Shown: positions 1 through 11,173 of the stretch, one piece after another
How positions within the stretch are numbered: position 1 is the stretch's first letter
Layout of the letters: every line of letters starts with the position of its first letter
Assembly (NCBI GenBank): GCA_029881425.1
Contig: JAOUMO010000006.1
Coordinates: forward strand, 1-32,754
Length of the DNA stretch: 32,754 nucleotides
DNA from: Gammaproteobacteria bacterium
GTDB taxonomy: Bacteria > Pseudomonadota > Gammaproteobacteria > SZUA-229
Direction of reading: 5' to 3'
Notes under the pieces: model-generated
What the model saw: the letters and a program-made list of their open reading frames with translations, nothing else
Databases searched by the model: none
Told to the model about the DNA's origin: nothing
Position numbers and translations under genes: made by a program

Positions 1-3000
1 GACTAACATCCGCAGCCTTACCCTCGATTTCAAAATTTTCAGTTGTTGCCATGCCATTTGCAAATACAAAACTGGCTTTCATTTCATCAAATGAAAAGCC
101 TTCAGCCACCTGTCCGCCAAAATCAAAAGACAACAGGGTTTCAAAATTTAACAGCCCCAGTACCCGGCCGGCACCCGGATCTATATCTCGCAGGCTACCA
201 TCATCCAGGTTAAAGCTTAACTGGCCTTCTAATAGCTCCCAACTAAAGTTATAAGGCGCCGCATGCCAGGTCCACGCACCTTCTGCACTACCATCCGATT
301 TGATAATACTTTTAGTGATATCCAGTGTGCTCAGGCACCGCCCCAGGTCGGTGCTCGTTATTTTAAATTTAAGTTTTGTGGTATGCGGATAACGCCAGCC
401 CGAATCCCAGCTACCACTCGCCAGAATACTGACCGCAGGGCCATGCAATTCCAGGTGATCGATCTGCATTCCTTTCTGTGTTTTTTGTGTCTGTAGATTA
501 ACATCCTTAAATTGCCAGTGTTTCCAGTCCAGTTTCGCCACCTGCAATTCTATCGATGGTATGTCCACGGGCTTTAACTGCTTATCCGTTGATTTCGAAC
601 CAGCCCCTGTAAAAGCAGACAGATTTAGATAATCAAGATTCAGGCTAATGGGATAATTAACTGAATCGGCCATCCTTAAACGCCCCTTGATAACATCTGA
701 ATCAATATTCACGAACCATTTGTCTTTTCTATATTCCAGGCCCAGGTCAAACTGCCCGCCATAGGCCAGGTCTATCCCCAGGCTATCATCATCCTTTACC
801 GCAAGATGAAAATTAAACTTACCTGACTGTTTCCGTGATTTGGCAAAAGAACCGGGCAATACAGAGCTCACCCCCTTCAAGTCGGACATGGCAAGAATAT
901 CAAGTTTATTAGCCCTGTTTTTTCTTACTAATGGGATATCTATATTAATTTTCCACTCGGACTTACCCTGCAGGTAATCTTCCAGGACTGGCACAGGTGC
1001 CAGAAGACTTTTTATTGAGGCATAGGTATCCAGGCTTATTCGTGTAAGCGGTGAATCAGCGCCATTGACTGATTCTACATCTATACCCACTGGTGAATCA
1101 CCCAGGCTGGCATAGAGGCCTTTAGCCTCAACAGATGATTCCGAAAATTTCAGCTGCCCATTCAGGTCCTTTATCCGGTATTTCTCACGCGGGAAAAAAA
1201 TTTCATTTTTATTAAAATCCAGTAGGCCGTCTACTGTTAGTTCTCCATCACCATCAACAGGTATCTGGATATCAAGCGCCAACCTGGACTGGCCTTCTGC
1301 CTGTAATTTCGTAATATAGGACCCGAGAATATTTTCTAGTGGACTGTTATCAACAAACACCAGCAGCTCGCTCAAAGGCGATATCACCTCACCCTTTATA
1401 GCCACATGTAAATTAGAAAAATCCTCTATTGCAACACGGGTATTTAAAAAATCAGCATCAAATATTTTTCCTCTGCCCTTTTCTATCGTCATGGATTTAT
1501 TATAGAAACGCACCATGGACCATAAATTTTCTAGCGGCGGCCAATCGGGCATATAATCCAGTGTCGCGTTTCGCAGGTTAAACAACACCTCCATGACACC
1601 CTCACCCTGGTCGAACGGGTAATCGTCAAAGTTCCCATGGAACACGAATCCACCATAGGAGATATCGCCTTTAACAATTGACTTATCAAGCCAGTTAACC
1701 GCCTCATCACTCATGATAGCAACAGGTAAATACTGACCGGTAAAAGCGGCATCACCACGAAGAAATTCTGACACCATATCCATGTAGACGGGTCCGGTAT
1801 CAGGAACAACAACATCGACCCTGGAACGTGTTTCGATATGCGGCGTCCTTATATCCAGATAGTTTGATGTCAACTGCCAGGCCCTGTCCACATGGTGAAT
1901 ACCCAGCTCACCCGATAACTCACTGAGTACCATTGGATTCCGGAAAAGACCATTAAAATCAAGTACGACATCCTGGCTATCGAGTTTCAAAAGGGTGCCC
2001 TGCCCATCGTACTCGATCACACCATCCAGGCCGGAAACGGATGGCGCATCACTGGATGATGTATAACCCATGTTATAAAACCGCGAATTCACTTTAAAAC
2101 GTTCGGGGTGCTCCAGTGGAATGTTTAACTGGAAATCAAATAAATCGCCAACGGGATTATAAGTTGCTACGTCTGACTGCCAGTCAAAGCCATCCACGGC
2201 AAACATACTGTTAACCAGTCCTGTAACGTATGACAAACTTTCAACACGTAAAAAATTGGCCTGCACATCAACAACTTGTTCTTTTGTATCCATTGCCACT
2301 GTTAATGCTGCTGGAAAGGGCCAACGTCCACTATCATGGCCAATATCCAGGTCGCGTGCATCAAAGGTCCAGCCACCCAGGATTTGCTGCCAGCGAAAAT
2401 TACCTGTCAGGTAATCAATATTCCATGTGCGGATATCATCATCCAGATAATGGATAGACAGCTCACTGGCATCAATATAACTACTAATGTATTTTATTTT
2501 TTTTGACTCAAAGCCTATCCACAAATCCCCATCGACCCGACCCGATGCGGTAAAATCAACATATTGCCAGTAGTCATCAATCCACTTTTTTATCCTCAGG
2601 TTCATGAACCCTGAATAAATCTCACCACGCCATGTATCCGGCTGACTCAGGTCACCATCAAACTGGCTTAACAACTGTAAATGCTGGCCATATATTGCCG
2701 GCAATTCGACATCGAGCGCCACTTCATGCCTGCCTCCCTGGTTGAGAAATGTAATATTTACACGCCTCAAATCAATTGTCTGGTTATTATTCATCTCATC
2801 CGTCCAGCGCAAGCGACTATCCATGACATAAAAAGACAAATCATTAATCACATTCATAAATTCTGACATCGCCACATCAGGGTTGTCAGTGCCGGATGAG
2901 CCCATCGCAAATCCCTGCAGCTCAAACTGGCCATTAGATTTCCGTACGACATCCAGGTCTACACCACTTAATGCAACAAAACCCAGGCGGGGTTTTAAGT

Positions 3001-3328
3001 GCCGTACTGAGTCGAGCCAGTTCAGGCTCAGGCTTATCTCATCAAAATGCAGGAAATGCCGACCGTTTTCCTTTTCGTATACATTAACTTCAAGTAATTT
3101 AAGGTGGGGTATCAACCAGTAAATATCGGCATCAATAAAACCAACTTCGACAACCACCCCCAGTTTCTCTCCCAGGGTCTGTTCGATGTTATTTTTAAAA
3201 TCAGGAATATAAGGAATAGCAAAGCGAAATACACTAAACACAACGGCAACAAAAATAATTGCGACTGCGGTTACAGTAATGAGTTTTGCGCGAAGCCTGT
3301 GACTTTTAATGACCAATGTTTTGTTCAA
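1..3328 (-). CDS. yhdP: YhdP family AsmA-like envelope protein (DUF3971/TIGR02099-type), 3' end truncated by window edge
   Basis: Absent from the ORF track, but a minus-strand frame from TTG at 3328 (MNKTLVIKSHRLRAKLITVTAVAIIFVAVVFSVFRFAIPYIPDFKNNIEQTLGEKLG...) is in register with typical YhdP sequence near 1550 (DYMPDWPPLENLWSMVRFY) and at the window edge (GFSFDEMKASFVFANGMATTENFEIEGKAADVS). It lies directly downstream of rng, as in many gammaproteobacteria. Internal stops were only spot-checked. Confidence 0.88.
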   Translation of the reverse strand, partial: MNKTLVIKSHRLRAKLITVTAVAIIFVAVVFSVFRFAIPYIPDFKNNIEQTLGEKLGVVVEVGFIDADIYWLIPHLKLLEVNVYEKENGRHFLHFDEISLSLNWLDSVRHLKPRLGFVALSGVDLDVVRKSNGQFELQGFAMGSSGTDNPDVAMSEFMNVINDLSFYVMDSRLRWTDEMNNNQTIDLRRVNITFLNQGGRHEVALDVELPAIYGQHLQLLSQFDGDLSQPDTWRGEIYSGFMNLRIKKWIDDYWQYVDFTASGRVDGDLWIGFESKKIKYISSYIDASELSIHYLDDDIRTWNIDYLTGNFRWQQILGGWTFDARDLDIGHDSGRWPFPAALTVAMDTKEQVVDVQANFLRVESLSYVTGLVNSMFAVDGFDWQSDVATYNPVGDLFDFQLNIPLEHPERFKVNSRFYNMGYTSSSDAPSVSGLDGVIEYDGQGTLLKLDSQDVVLDFNGLFRNPMVLSELSGELGIHHVDRAWQLTSNYLDIRTPHIETRSRVDVVVPDTGPVYMDMVSEFLRGDAAFTGQYLPVAIMSDEAVNWLDKSIVKGDISYGGFVFHGNFDDYPFDQGEGVMEVLFNLRNATLDYMPDWPPLENLWSMVRFYNKSMTIEKGRGKIFDADFLNTRVAIEDFSNLHVAIKGEVISPLSELLVFVDNSPLENILGSYITKLQAEGQSRLALDIQIPVDGDGELTVDGLLDFNKNEIFFPREKYRIKDLNGQLKFSESSVEAKGLYASLGDSPVGIDVESVNGADSPLTRISLDTYASIKSLLAPVPVLEDYLQGKSEWKINIDIPLVRKNRANKLDILAMSDLKGVSSVLPGSFAKSRKQSGKFNFHLAVKDDDSLGIDLAYGGQFDLGLEYRKDKWFVNIDSDVIKGRLRMADSVNYPISLNLDYLNLSAFTGAGSKSTDKQLKPVDIPSIELQVAKLDWKHWQFKDVNLQTQKTQKGMQIDHLELHGPAVSILASGSWDSGWRYPHTTKLKFKITSTDLGRCLSTLDITKSIIKSDGSAEGAWTWHAAPYNFSWELLEGQLSFNLDDGSLRDIDPGAGRVLGLLNFETLLSFDFGGQVAEGFSFDEMKASFVFANGMATTENFEIEGKAADVS

Positions 3329-3345
3329 CGATTAGTTTCTGGTAA

Positions 3346-4809
3346 CTACATGATAACTACATCATATTGTTCCTGGGTATATAGTGCTTCCACCTGTAGC
3401 TTAATGGGAACACCGATAAAATCCTCAAGCTCGGCCATGCTGGTCGATTCTTCATCCACCAGGAGATCGATAACATCCTGTGCCGCCAGTACCAGCAGCT
3501 GGCGTGCATCAAACTGCCGGGCCTCACGCAAAATCTCGCGAAACAGTTCATAGCAAACAGTTTCTGCTGTCTTCACTGAACCTCGACCGTTACAGGTTGC
3601 GCAGGGTTCACACAATATATGCTCAAGACTTTCACGTGTCCTCTTGCGCGTCATCTCGACCAGACCAAGGGATGAAACCTCGGACACATGGGTGCGGGCA
3701 TGATCTTTTTCCAGCGCCTTCTCAAGTGCGCGCAATACCTGGCGCCGATGATCTTCTTCAATCATGTCGATAAAATCGAGAATCACTATGCCACCCAGGT
3801 TCCTTAATCGCAGTTGGCGTGCTATCGCCTGCGCGGCCTCCAGGTTTGTTTTAAAAATTGTTTCTTCCAGGTTTCTATGACCGACAAAGGCACCGGTATT
3901 GACATCGATGGTTGTCATCGCTTCGGTCTGGTCAATGATCAGGTAGCCACCCGACTTGAGATGTACTTTACGATCCAGGCTTTTCTGTATTTCGTCTTCG
4001 ACACCATACAGGTCAAAAATAGGTCGTTCACCAGGATAATGTTCGATCACGATATTTGATTCAGCGACAAAGTCTTTTGCAAACTCCGTCATTCGACGCC
4101 AGGTCTCACGCGAATCAACACGGATTTTTTCAAGATCCTCATCGATCATGTCACGCAATACACGCATCGACAACGGCAGGTCCTCATGTGCCACTTTACC
4201 CGCCGGTGTTGTTTTTACCCGTTCACTGATAGAGCTCCAGAGTTTATTCAGGTAAATAATATCCTGTCGCATCGACTCGGCCGTGGCAGATTCAGCCGCG
4301 GTGCGGATGATATAACCGGATTTCCCCATCAGCGCCTCATGGTCCATGAGCATATTGCGCAGGCGCTCACGTACAGCTTCATCTTCTATGCGCGTGGATA
4401 CACCGACATTTTCTGAGTTGGGCATGAATACCAGGTATCGAGAAGGAATGGTGATATGAGATGTTAAACGGGCACCCTTGGTGCCCATAGGGTCCTTGAT
4501 CACCTGTACCAGGATGTCTTCGCCTTCCCTTAACAGGGATGAAATGGAGGGCCGTTCTGCGCCATTTTCTTTCTGTGATGCATGGGGCGTTATGTCCGAG
4601 ACATGCAGGAAGGCTGCGCGATCCATGCCGACCTCGACAAAGGCGGCCTCCATACCCGGTAACACCCGGCAGACCTTGCCCTTATAGATATTACCGACCA
4701 GGCCCTTTTTACGGCTGCGCTCGATATACAGCTCCTGTAAGACACCATTTTCAAGTATAGCGACCCGGGTTTCCTGCGGGGTGACATTAATTAGTATTTC
4801 TTTACTCAT
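3346..4809 (-). CDS. rng: Ribonuclease G
   Basis: MSKEILINVTPQETRVAILENGVLQELYIERSRKKGLVGNIYKGKVCRVLPGMEAAFVEVG with S1-like region, RNase E/G catalytic core (TIDVNTGAFVG) and CxxC motif (CEPCATC). The ORF track starts at 4830; the ATG at 4809 overlapping the maf stop is more likely. Confidence 0.95.
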   Translation of the reverse strand: MSKEILINVTPQETRVAILENGVLQELYIERSRKKGLVGNIYKGKVCRVLPGMEAAFVEVGMDRAAFLHVSDITPHASQKENGAERPSISSLLREGEDILVQVIKDPMGTKGARLTSHITIPSRYLVFMPNSENVGVSTRIEDEAVRERLRNMLMDHEALMGKSGYIIRTAAESATAESMRQDIIYLNKLWSSISERVKTTPAGKVAHEDLPLSMRVLRDMIDEDLEKIRVDSRETWRRMTEFAKDFVAESNIVIEHYPGERPIFDLYGVEDEIQKSLDRKVHLKSGGYLIIDQTEAMTTIDVNTGAFVGHRNLEETIFKTNLEAAQAIARQLRLRNLGGIVILDFIDMIEEDHRRQVLRALEKALEKDHARTHVSEVSSLGLVEMTRKRTRESLEHILCEPCATCNGRGSVKTAETVCYELFREILREARQFDARQLLVLAAQDVIDLLVDEESTSMAELEDFIGVPIKLQVEALYTQEQYDVVIM

Positions 4810-5398
4810 GGCCTGCGATTTTGACCCCAAATTCTTTTAATAATTGTGACGTTTCAAACAGGGGTAAGCCCATAACACCTGAATAACTACCATCCAGTCG
4901 TTCAATAAACTGCGCGGCCAGCCCCTGTATACCGTATGCACCAGCCTTGTCGGCCGGTTCGCCCGTGGCCCAGTAGGCCTCGATATCCCCGCTACTCAGG
5001 CTGCTGAATCTTACTTTGCTGCGGCTCAACAGACACTGGCTCTTATCGCCCTGCACCATGGCCACGGCGCTCAACACCTGGTGCTCACGACCGGACAGTG
5101 ATGACAGCATGGCCACAGCATCCTGTTTATCCCCCGGCTTACCCAGGACGCGACCATCTAACAGAACTATAGTATCTGAGCCCAATACCGGTAGTCGAGT
5201 TCTGCTTTTTTCTGCACCCGCCCGCGCCTTTTCCAGCGCTAGCCGACAGACGTGTTGTTCAGGGTCCTCATTACCCTGCATCGACTCATCGATATCGACC
5301 GGCAGGGCCTCATAGGCAATACCAATCTGCTGCAACAGCTCGCCTCGCCGGGGGGATGCGGAGGCCAGTATAATTTGCGGGGTGTCTGTATTCATCAT
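4802..5398 (-). CDS. maf: Maf-family nucleoside triphosphate pyrophosphatase
   Basis: IILASASPRRGELLQQIGI N-terminal motif and GSDTIVLLDGRVLGKP; located between rlmH and rng. Track start at 5401 is a TTG; the ATG at 5398 overlaps the rlmH stop. Confidence 0.93.
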   Translation of the reverse strand: MMNTDTPQIILASASPRRGELLQQIGIAYEALPVDIDESMQGNEDPEQHVCRLALEKARAGAEKSRTRLPVLGSDTIVLLDGRVLGKPGDKQDAVAMLSSLSGREHQVLSAVAMVQGDKSQCLLSRSKVRFSSLSSGDIEAYWATGEPADKAGAYGIQGLAAQFIERLDGSYSGVMGLPLFETSQLLKEFGVKIAGHE

Positions 5399-5868
5399 CA
5401 ACTACGGTGATAGGGGTGGTTTCTTAACAGGGTCCAGGCGCGATACAGCTGCTCGGCAACAATCACCCGTACTAGTGGATGCGGGAAGGTCAGTGCCGAC
5501 AGGGACCAGCGCTCATCGGCGAGTTCGCGGCATTCGTCAGACAGCCCCTCGGGACCGCCGACCAGCAGGGCTATATCCTGACCACCCTGCATCCACTCAC
5601 CAAGGCGCCCTGATAATTGCTCCGTGCTCCAGGGGCGCCCCTTAACATCGAGCACAACAATACGTGAGTTTTTGGGAATGGCCGCCTGGATACGCTGACC
5701 TTCATCCTGCAGGATGCGCCTGATATCGGCATTCTTACCGCGCTTACCCGCTGCAATCTCTTTCAATTCCAGGCGTGCCTCTGCGGGCAGGCGATGGGCA
5801 TATTCTGTATAACCCTGCTCAACCCATGCAGGCATTTTCTGGCCTACAGCAAGTAGATTTATTTTCAT
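5398..5868 (-). CDS. rlmH: 23S rRNA (pseudouridine-1915-N3)-methyltransferase RlmH
   Basis: [28 protein letters not shown]...[45 protein letters not shown], characteristic of RlmH (SPOUT). Confidence 0.97.
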   Translation of the reverse strand: MKINLLAVGQKMPAWVEQGYTEYAHRLPAEARLELKEIAAGKRGKNADIRRILQDEGQRIQAAIPKNSRIVVLDVKGRPWSTEQLSGRLGEWMQGGQDIALLVGGPEGLSDECRELADERWSLSALTFPHPLVRVIVAEQLYRAWTLLRNHPYHRS

Positions 5869-6034
5869 GTGGTTTATGTCTCAGGGGAACGGGAACAACA
5901 TAAGTCCGCAAATAAATTCATTGAATGAAAAAACTGGCGCAGGGGCGCTGGATACAAACTTCATCTAACTCACACAATAATGACGACTGGAAACAATTTT
6001 TTATTTTAATATTTACGCCCATGGGCAGGTCGCC

Positions 6035-6388
6035 TCAACCTGCACTTCGTTCCTGCTTGGCCTTATCATCAAAATTCCATAATTTTTCCAGGTCATAAAA
6101 TTCTCGCACCTGGGGCTGCATTACGTGTACTACGACATCACCCAGATCAACCAGGACCCATTCACCTTCCACTTCACCTTCCATACCCAGGGGTTGTACG
6201 CCCGCCTTCTTGGTTTCACTGAACACATTCTCGGCTATGGATTTAACATGGCGACTGGAGGTGCCGGTAACAATAATCATCAAATCGGTGACGCTGGTTT
6301 TGCCTTTCACATCCAGTTCAACAATATTTTCACCTTTCATGTCTTCTATGGTGGTGATCACCAGCTGTTTCAATTCATTAAATTGCAT
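6035..6388 (-). CDS. rsfS: Ribosome silencing factor RsfS
   Basis: [40 protein letters not shown]...[31 protein letters not shown]; adjacent to nadD. Start at 6400 or 6388. Confidence 0.96.
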   Translation of the reverse strand: MQFNELKQLVITTIEDMKGENIVELDVKGKTSVTDLMIIVTGTSSRHVKSIAENVFSETKKAGVQPLGMEGEVEGEWVLVDLGDVVVHVMQPQVREFYDLEKLWNFDDKAKQERSAG

Positions 6389-7007
6389 ATCGGTTTTCAA
6401 GTTGCTCTCTTACAGGTTCGGGTACCAGGTAACGAATACTCTGCCCGCTTAACAGGCACTGGCGTATACGGGTTGCGGAAATATCCAGCAGGGTTACGGA
6501 TTGTAACAGGATTTGCCCCTGCTGGCTGCGGCTTAATGCGGCAGCATCCCCGGCCATGGCCGCATCGATCAGGGGCTGGTCTGCTGCAAAATCGGGGATC
6601 GGCACGCCGGGACGTGTTGCTATCACCAGATGACATAGTTCGAGTATAGACTGCCAGCGATGCCATCGGGTAAATCCGCCAAAGGCGTCCATCCCCATGA
6701 TCAGGCACAGGCCCTGGTCCGGATAGTCCTTTTTCAGCTCGGCCAGCGTATCGACCATATACGATGGCCCCGCCCTCAATAGCTCCCGCTGGTCAAGTTC
6801 AAAACCGGGCACATCGGCTATCGCCAGTTCAACCAGCTGGCACCGGGTATCTTTATCCAGGAAAGGTGCGGCGCGGTGGGGGGGCTCATTATTGGGCAGG
6901 AAACGGACCTGCTCCAGTTGCAGGGCCTGCATGATTTCCAGTGCCGGCCTCAGGTGACCATAGTGCACAGGGTCAAAGGTGCCGCCCAAAATACCAGTCA
7001 GCTTCAT
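6378..7007 (-). CDS. nadD: Nicotinate-nucleotide adenylyltransferase
   Basis: [20 protein letters not shown] nucleotidyltransferase motif and C-terminal [23 protein letters not shown]. Confidence 0.96.
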   Translation of the reverse strand: MKLTGILGGTFDPVHYGHLRPALEIMQALQLEQVRFLPNNEPPHRAAPFLDKDTRCQLVELAIADVPGFELDQRELLRAGPSYMVDTLAELKKDYPDQGLCLIMGMDAFGGFTRWHRWQSILELCHLVIATRPGVPIPDFAADQPLIDAAMAGDAAALSRSQQGQILLQSVTLLDISATRIRQCLLSGQSIRYLVPEPVREQLENRYAI

Positions 7008-7076
7008 TGTTCAGCACACAGGCAGAGTGGGCATAACAACACATAGCCCTTCAAACGACCGATGGCGCACTGGCAA

Positions 7077-8339
7077 TTAAACCCTGATATGACCATCACC
7101 GAGGACAATGTATTTCAATGATGTCAGCCCTTCCAGGCCGACCGGGCCACGGGCGTGGATCTTGTCGGTACTGATACCAATTTCTGCACCCAGGCCGTAT
7201 TCAAAGCCGTCGGCAAAGCGGGTGGAGGCATTGATCATTACCGAACTGGAGTCCACTTCGCGCAGGAATCGGCGCGCCCTGGTGTAATCCTCGGTCACGA
7301 TCGAATCCGTATGGTGGGAACCATGGGCATTAATATGCGCAATCGCATCATCCATTGAGTCCACGAGTTTTATCGCCAGTACCGGCGCCAGGTACTCCGT
7401 ATCCCAGTCATCATCCGTCGCTGCATTGATCTGACTTAGCAGCTCACGGGTTTTGACACAGCCGCGTAGTTCAACGCCTTTTGCACTGTACTCATCAGCC
7501 AGTGCAGGCAGCACCGTCGCCGCCACCGCCTGGTTCACCAGCAGGGTCTCCATTGCGTTACAGACACCGTAACGATGGGTTTTTGAATTGATGGCTATTT
7601 TAAGCGCCTTTTCAGTATCGGCTCGGTCATCAATATAGACATGGCAGATACCATCCAGGTGCTTAATAACGGGCACGCGGGCCTCATTACTGATGCGTTC
7701 AATCAGGCTTTTACCACCTCGGGGGATAATCACATCGACATAGTCTCGTGCGGTTATCATCTCACCCACGGCAGCCCGGTCGGTGGTTTCAATGACCTGT
7801 ACGGCCTCTGCTGGCAGGCCGGCCTCGACCAGCCCCTGGCGAATACAGGCTGCAACCGCCTGGTTAGAATGTATGGCTTCGGAGCCGCCACGTAAAATAG
7901 TGGCATTACCGGATTTCAGGCAGAGACCTGCCGCATCGGCCGTCACGTTGGGACGTGATTCGTAAATGATGCCGATCACGCCCAGGGGCACGCGCATTTT
8001 ACCGACCTGTATGCCGCTGGGGCGGTAGGCCATATCGCTGATTTCACCCACGGGATCGGGCAGTGAGGCAATCTGTCTCAGACCCTCCGACATACCCGCA
8101 ATACGTGCATCATCCAGTGCCAGCCGATCAAGCATGGCATCATCCAGACCATTGGCACGACCCGCATCCAGGTCCTTTGCATTGGCGGCTTTCAGGGCAT
8201 CAGCACTGGCATCGATGGCATCGGCAATAATCATGAGTGCCTGGTTTTTTACAGCGGTTTCGGCACGGGACATATGTACAGCGGCGGCTCGGGCTCGCTG
8301 TCCAACGGTCTGCATATAGGTTTTGATATCTTCAATCAT
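7077..8339 (-). CDS. proA: Glutamate-5-semialdehyde dehydrogenase (gamma-glutamyl phosphate reductase)
   Basis: [64 protein letters not shown]: ProA signatures over full length. Confidence 0.97.
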   Translation of the reverse strand: MIEDIKTYMQTVGQRARAAAVHMSRAETAVKNQALMIIADAIDASADALKAANAKDLDAGRANGLDDAMLDRLALDDARIAGMSEGLRQIASLPDPVGEISDMAYRPSGIQVGKMRVPLGVIGIIYESRPNVTADAAGLCLKSGNATILRGGSEAIHSNQAVAACIRQGLVEAGLPAEAVQVIETTDRAAVGEMITARDYVDVIIPRGGKSLIERISNEARVPVIKHLDGICHVYIDDRADTEKALKIAINSKTHRYGVCNAMETLLVNQAVAATVLPALADEYSAKGVELRGCVKTRELLSQINAATDDDWDTEYLAPVLAIKLVDSMDDAIAHINAHGSHHTDSIVTEDYTRARRFLREVDSSSVMINASTRFADGFEYGLGAEIGISTDKIHARGPVGLEGLTSLKYIVLGDGHIRV

Positions 8340-8434
8340 TGGGCTACAAATTTAATTCAAGGCTAAAGACCTGAATCATAACGCCTTTCAGGTCATCGGG
8401 ATATGGCAAAATAGGCTGAAAGCTCCCAGTATAT

Positions 8435-10852
8435 TCAGGATATTTTAATACTGGTGCTATTGATTGAACCCAGGGCACTGGTTAATGCATGATCGAAGAC
8501 AGAGTGCTGCATGATAATACCCGATAAACCCGTGCTGAGCTCATTGGCAAATTCTTCGGAATCTTTTTCTATCACCACATTACCCAGGTGATCGACAAAC
8601 ACCAGCGAGGCATCCTGGATTAAAATAACCGCGAGCTTCAATCGGCGTACTGGTTTATCTTCACCGTTATAAACAATAAACCATGCGCCGGGCTGGACAT
8701 CGGCAGGTAACATATCCATTTTACGTTTGGCTATGCTTTGGGGTGTATCTTCCTCCTCTACTACTTCCTCTACCTCCTCTACTTCCTCTGTTTCTTCTGC
8801 GACCAGCTGATCATCCGCAGTCTCGGGCTCAACGCCCTCCATTTCTGTCTCGGCAGGTACGTCTTCAGATTCAAGCTCATCAGCGGCTGGCAGGTTTTCT
8901 GTCTGCATCAGGGTTTCATAGGTTTGTTCCAGGCCCTCTATGACCTCAGCAACCACGTCACTGGGGCGACGACTCTTCTCCAGCTTGCTCCTTACCGTAC
9001 TCACAATCACTTCACGGGTTAAACCCAGCTCTTCGAGGTCGGCCTGGGATAGCAGGGGCTGAACGCTATCAATAATTTTTGCCAGGATCATCAACAACTC
9101 GACCCATTCGTCATTGGCCTTACCGTAACGCAGGAAGTGATTAAACATCAGGCTGGGCCAGACTTTTAACGCCAGCGAACGAACGCCCCGGGGCAACTCC
9201 TGGCCCAGGGTAATTTTACGAATTTCCTGCAGTACGATATTACGTGCATAGGCATGCTGCACCTCTTTATGAGTTTCTTCTTCTTTTTCGCGTGCCTTCT
9301 CGTAAATTTCTTCTGTCAGCGCGTTTAAAGCATCCAGCGCAACTGTAAACTCGCCAATATCTTCCTCGAACTCCCTTAACAGGGTGTTCACAATTTTTGA
9401 TATATCGATATAAACAGGGTCGCTATGATCAGTAATACCGACACCTGCCTCGGCAAGCTTATCCAGTAACTGCCTGGCAGGGTGATGGTCATCAACAAAG
9501 AAGTCCGAATCCAGCATGGCCGCTTTAATAATCGGTATCTGCAGGCTCAGCAACAGGGCCTTTATGGTATCAGTAATGCTTTCTTCTTCGATAATGGCAT
9601 CGAAGATCAGCTTGATGAAATCAATGGTCTTTTCAGATACCTGATTGACCCGCTTGGTAACCGTGCCACCCTGCTTTTCCCCAATAGTGGACAGCACAGC
9701 CTTCTTGATTGCACTGGCATTAAATTCCAGCCTGGTTTCAGGTGACGCCTGTACTGTTTCCTGCAAGGTACTCAAAGCAGACAGCACATCATGGTGCGAA
9801 TAATACACGCCACCACCAATAGAGCCGCCAGAACTCACCGCACTATCGGAATCGGCAGGATTACCACCAATAAAATTCTGGATATTCTGCCTGACTTCTC
9901 CCACGGGCATGCCGGCAGTAAAGCCTTCGTCAGGGGTGCCCGCGGCTACGCCACCCGACGCACCCGCTGGGGACTGGGCACCAGCACCACCCAGGGTACC
10001 ACCACTGGCACCCGCAGGTGAGCCAGCAGCCGAAAGCCCACTTCCAAATGCTCGCCGGGGCCCCTGTGGCGCATAGGCCTGGCCACCCTGTTGTGGAGAA
10101 GAATTATCATACGGCTCATCCACCACATCCTCCGGCTGAGGTACGGAGGGTGTCGGACGATTTTTTTCACGCTTGATATTTCCCATTAGCTCGATTTTCG
10201 GCAGTATGCCCGCCTCGATCATTAGTTCATTCAATTCATCATACAGGCCCTTCAGCTGCTTAATGACTTCCTCATCAAACAGCTTATAGAGCATGGTTTT
10301 GTTCTTGTTGTCATATTCAGTAAACGAGAGCGCCTGCTGGAATGCATCACAGATATGTTTGGGCTGCAGGGCTTCAGGGTGGAATATATGTTGATTCTGT
10401 AAACCCAGGTGCTGCAGGCGGGCCTCGAGGTGTGACAGTTCTTCCTGCAGGTTCATTGCCATCTTGCTGCTAATGCCAGTAAGCAATACCATTTCATCCA
10501 TTTCGTCCTGCTCAATCAGGCCCAACTGGTTATCTTCCTTGGCCTTTTTCTTTTTGGGTAATTCCCTGCTTTCTGTCAATGGCCGCAGGTACAGGCTCAT
10601 ATCCGTAATAAATGCTTTAACAATAGCGACTTTTTGTACTCGCAAATCGGTCATAAACTCAAATTTACGATTCTGGTCATCCATATTCACGGCAGAATTC
10701 GCTGACTCGAATAAAATCTCATCCGCCTTTTCAAACACAGGAATTATATGACTGGAAAAGAACAATTCCAGTTTTGACAGCATAGTTTCTATCAACTCAG
10801 CATGGGGCTGCTTGGTTCCTTGCTTATTTTCTTTCTGTCGCTTATCAGTCAC
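8435..10852 (-). CDS. DUF1631 domain-containing protein with Gly/Ala/Ser-rich linker and acidic tract
   Basis: 805-aa ORF; overall organisation and C-terminal block (PADVQPGAWFIVYNGEDKPVRRLKLAVILIQDASLVFVDHLGNVVIEKDSEEFANEL) resemble DUF1631 proteins. Contains a SAAGSPAGASGGTLGGAGAQSPAGASGG linker and an EETEEVEEVEEVVEEE tract. Confidence 0.8.
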   Translation of the reverse strand: MTDKRQKENKQGTKQPHAELIETMLSKLELFFSSHIIPVFEKADEILFESANSAVNMDDQNRKFEFMTDLRVQKVAIVKAFITDMSLYLRPLTESRELPKKKKAKEDNQLGLIEQDEMDEMVLLTGISSKMAMNLQEELSHLEARLQHLGLQNQHIFHPEALQPKHICDAFQQALSFTEYDNKNKTMLYKLFDEEVIKQLKGLYDELNELMIEAGILPKIELMGNIKREKNRPTPSVPQPEDVVDEPYDNSSPQQGGQAYAPQGPRRAFGSGLSAAGSPAGASGGTLGGAGAQSPAGASGGVAAGTPDEGFTAGMPVGEVRQNIQNFIGGNPADSDSAVSSGGSIGGGVYYSHHDVLSALSTLQETVQASPETRLEFNASAIKKAVLSTIGEKQGGTVTKRVNQVSEKTIDFIKLIFDAIIEEESITDTIKALLLSLQIPIIKAAMLDSDFFVDDHHPARQLLDKLAEAGVGITDHSDPVYIDISKIVNTLLREFEEDIGEFTVALDALNALTEEIYEKAREKEEETHKEVQHAYARNIVLQEIRKITLGQELPRGVRSLALKVWPSLMFNHFLRYGKANDEWVELLMILAKIIDSVQPLLSQADLEELGLTREVIVSTVRSKLEKSRRPSDVVAEVIEGLEQTYETLMQTENLPAADELESEDVPAETEMEGVEPETADDQLVAEETEEVEEVEEVVEEEDTPQSIAKRKMDMLPADVQPGAWFIVYNGEDKPVRRLKLAVILIQDASLVFVDHLGNVVIEKDSEEFANELSTGLSGIIMQHSVFDHALTSALGSINSTSIKIS

Positions 10853-10894
10853 CCGAAAAAATTCCTCATTTACCTGAGCAGAAAACCTATTGCG

Positions 10895-11173
10895 TTAATC
10901 CAGATCCATTTCAATAAAGGCCAGACCTATACCCATTGACTCTTCTCGCACCACAACAGCCTCGGAACTGGGGAAGGCATTTATATCAGCCTCAGCATCT
11001 AGCACCTCAACCGTAACCACCTCACCAATAGGCGGTCGTGATATATCACCCAGGATCAGGAATAAACCACCCTCACTAATATCGCGGGTTTGCACAATAA
11101 GCGGCGAACCTGACTGATAATCCAGTCGAACTTTGAGAGATACTTCTCGTCGCGGTGATTTTCGTTTATCCAT
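10895..11173 (-). CDS. PilZ domain-containing protein
   Basis: MDKRKSPRREVSLKVRLDYQSGSPLIVQTRDISEGGLFLIL: RxxxR plus DxSxGG PilZ (c-di-GMP binding) motif. Confidence 0.88.
   Translation of the reverse strand: MDKRKSPRREVSLKVRLDYQSGSPLIVQTRDISEGGLFLILGDISRPPIGEVVTVEVLDAEADINAFPSSEAVVVREESMGIGLAFIEMDLD

Noticed and set aside
51-3553. Plus-strand ORFs (51..254, 263..496, 2230..2457, 2681..2866, 2883..3122, 3104..3553)
   Set aside because: They lie antisense to yhdP and rng, have no recognisable family and show low-complexity antisense-like composition.
5869-6034. Possible 34-aa Cys-containing minus-strand ORF (MGVNIKIKNCFQSSLLCELDEVCIQRPCASFFIQ) between rsfS and rlmH, starting at a GCCCATGGGC palindrome
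   Set aside because: No clear Shine-Dalgarno, no recognisable features, and short enough to occur by chance.
6125-6649. 174-aa plus-strand ORF over rsfS/nadD
   Set aside because: Antisense to two unambiguous conserved genes; the His/Phe-rich translation is typical of a reverse-strand artefact.
8751-8799. Short tandem repeat (CTACTTCCTC/TACCTCCTCT) in DUF1631 as a possible phase-variation tract
   Set aside because: The repeats are degenerate and in multiples of 3, encoding an EVEEVEEVVEEE acidic tract, so slippage would not switch the frame.
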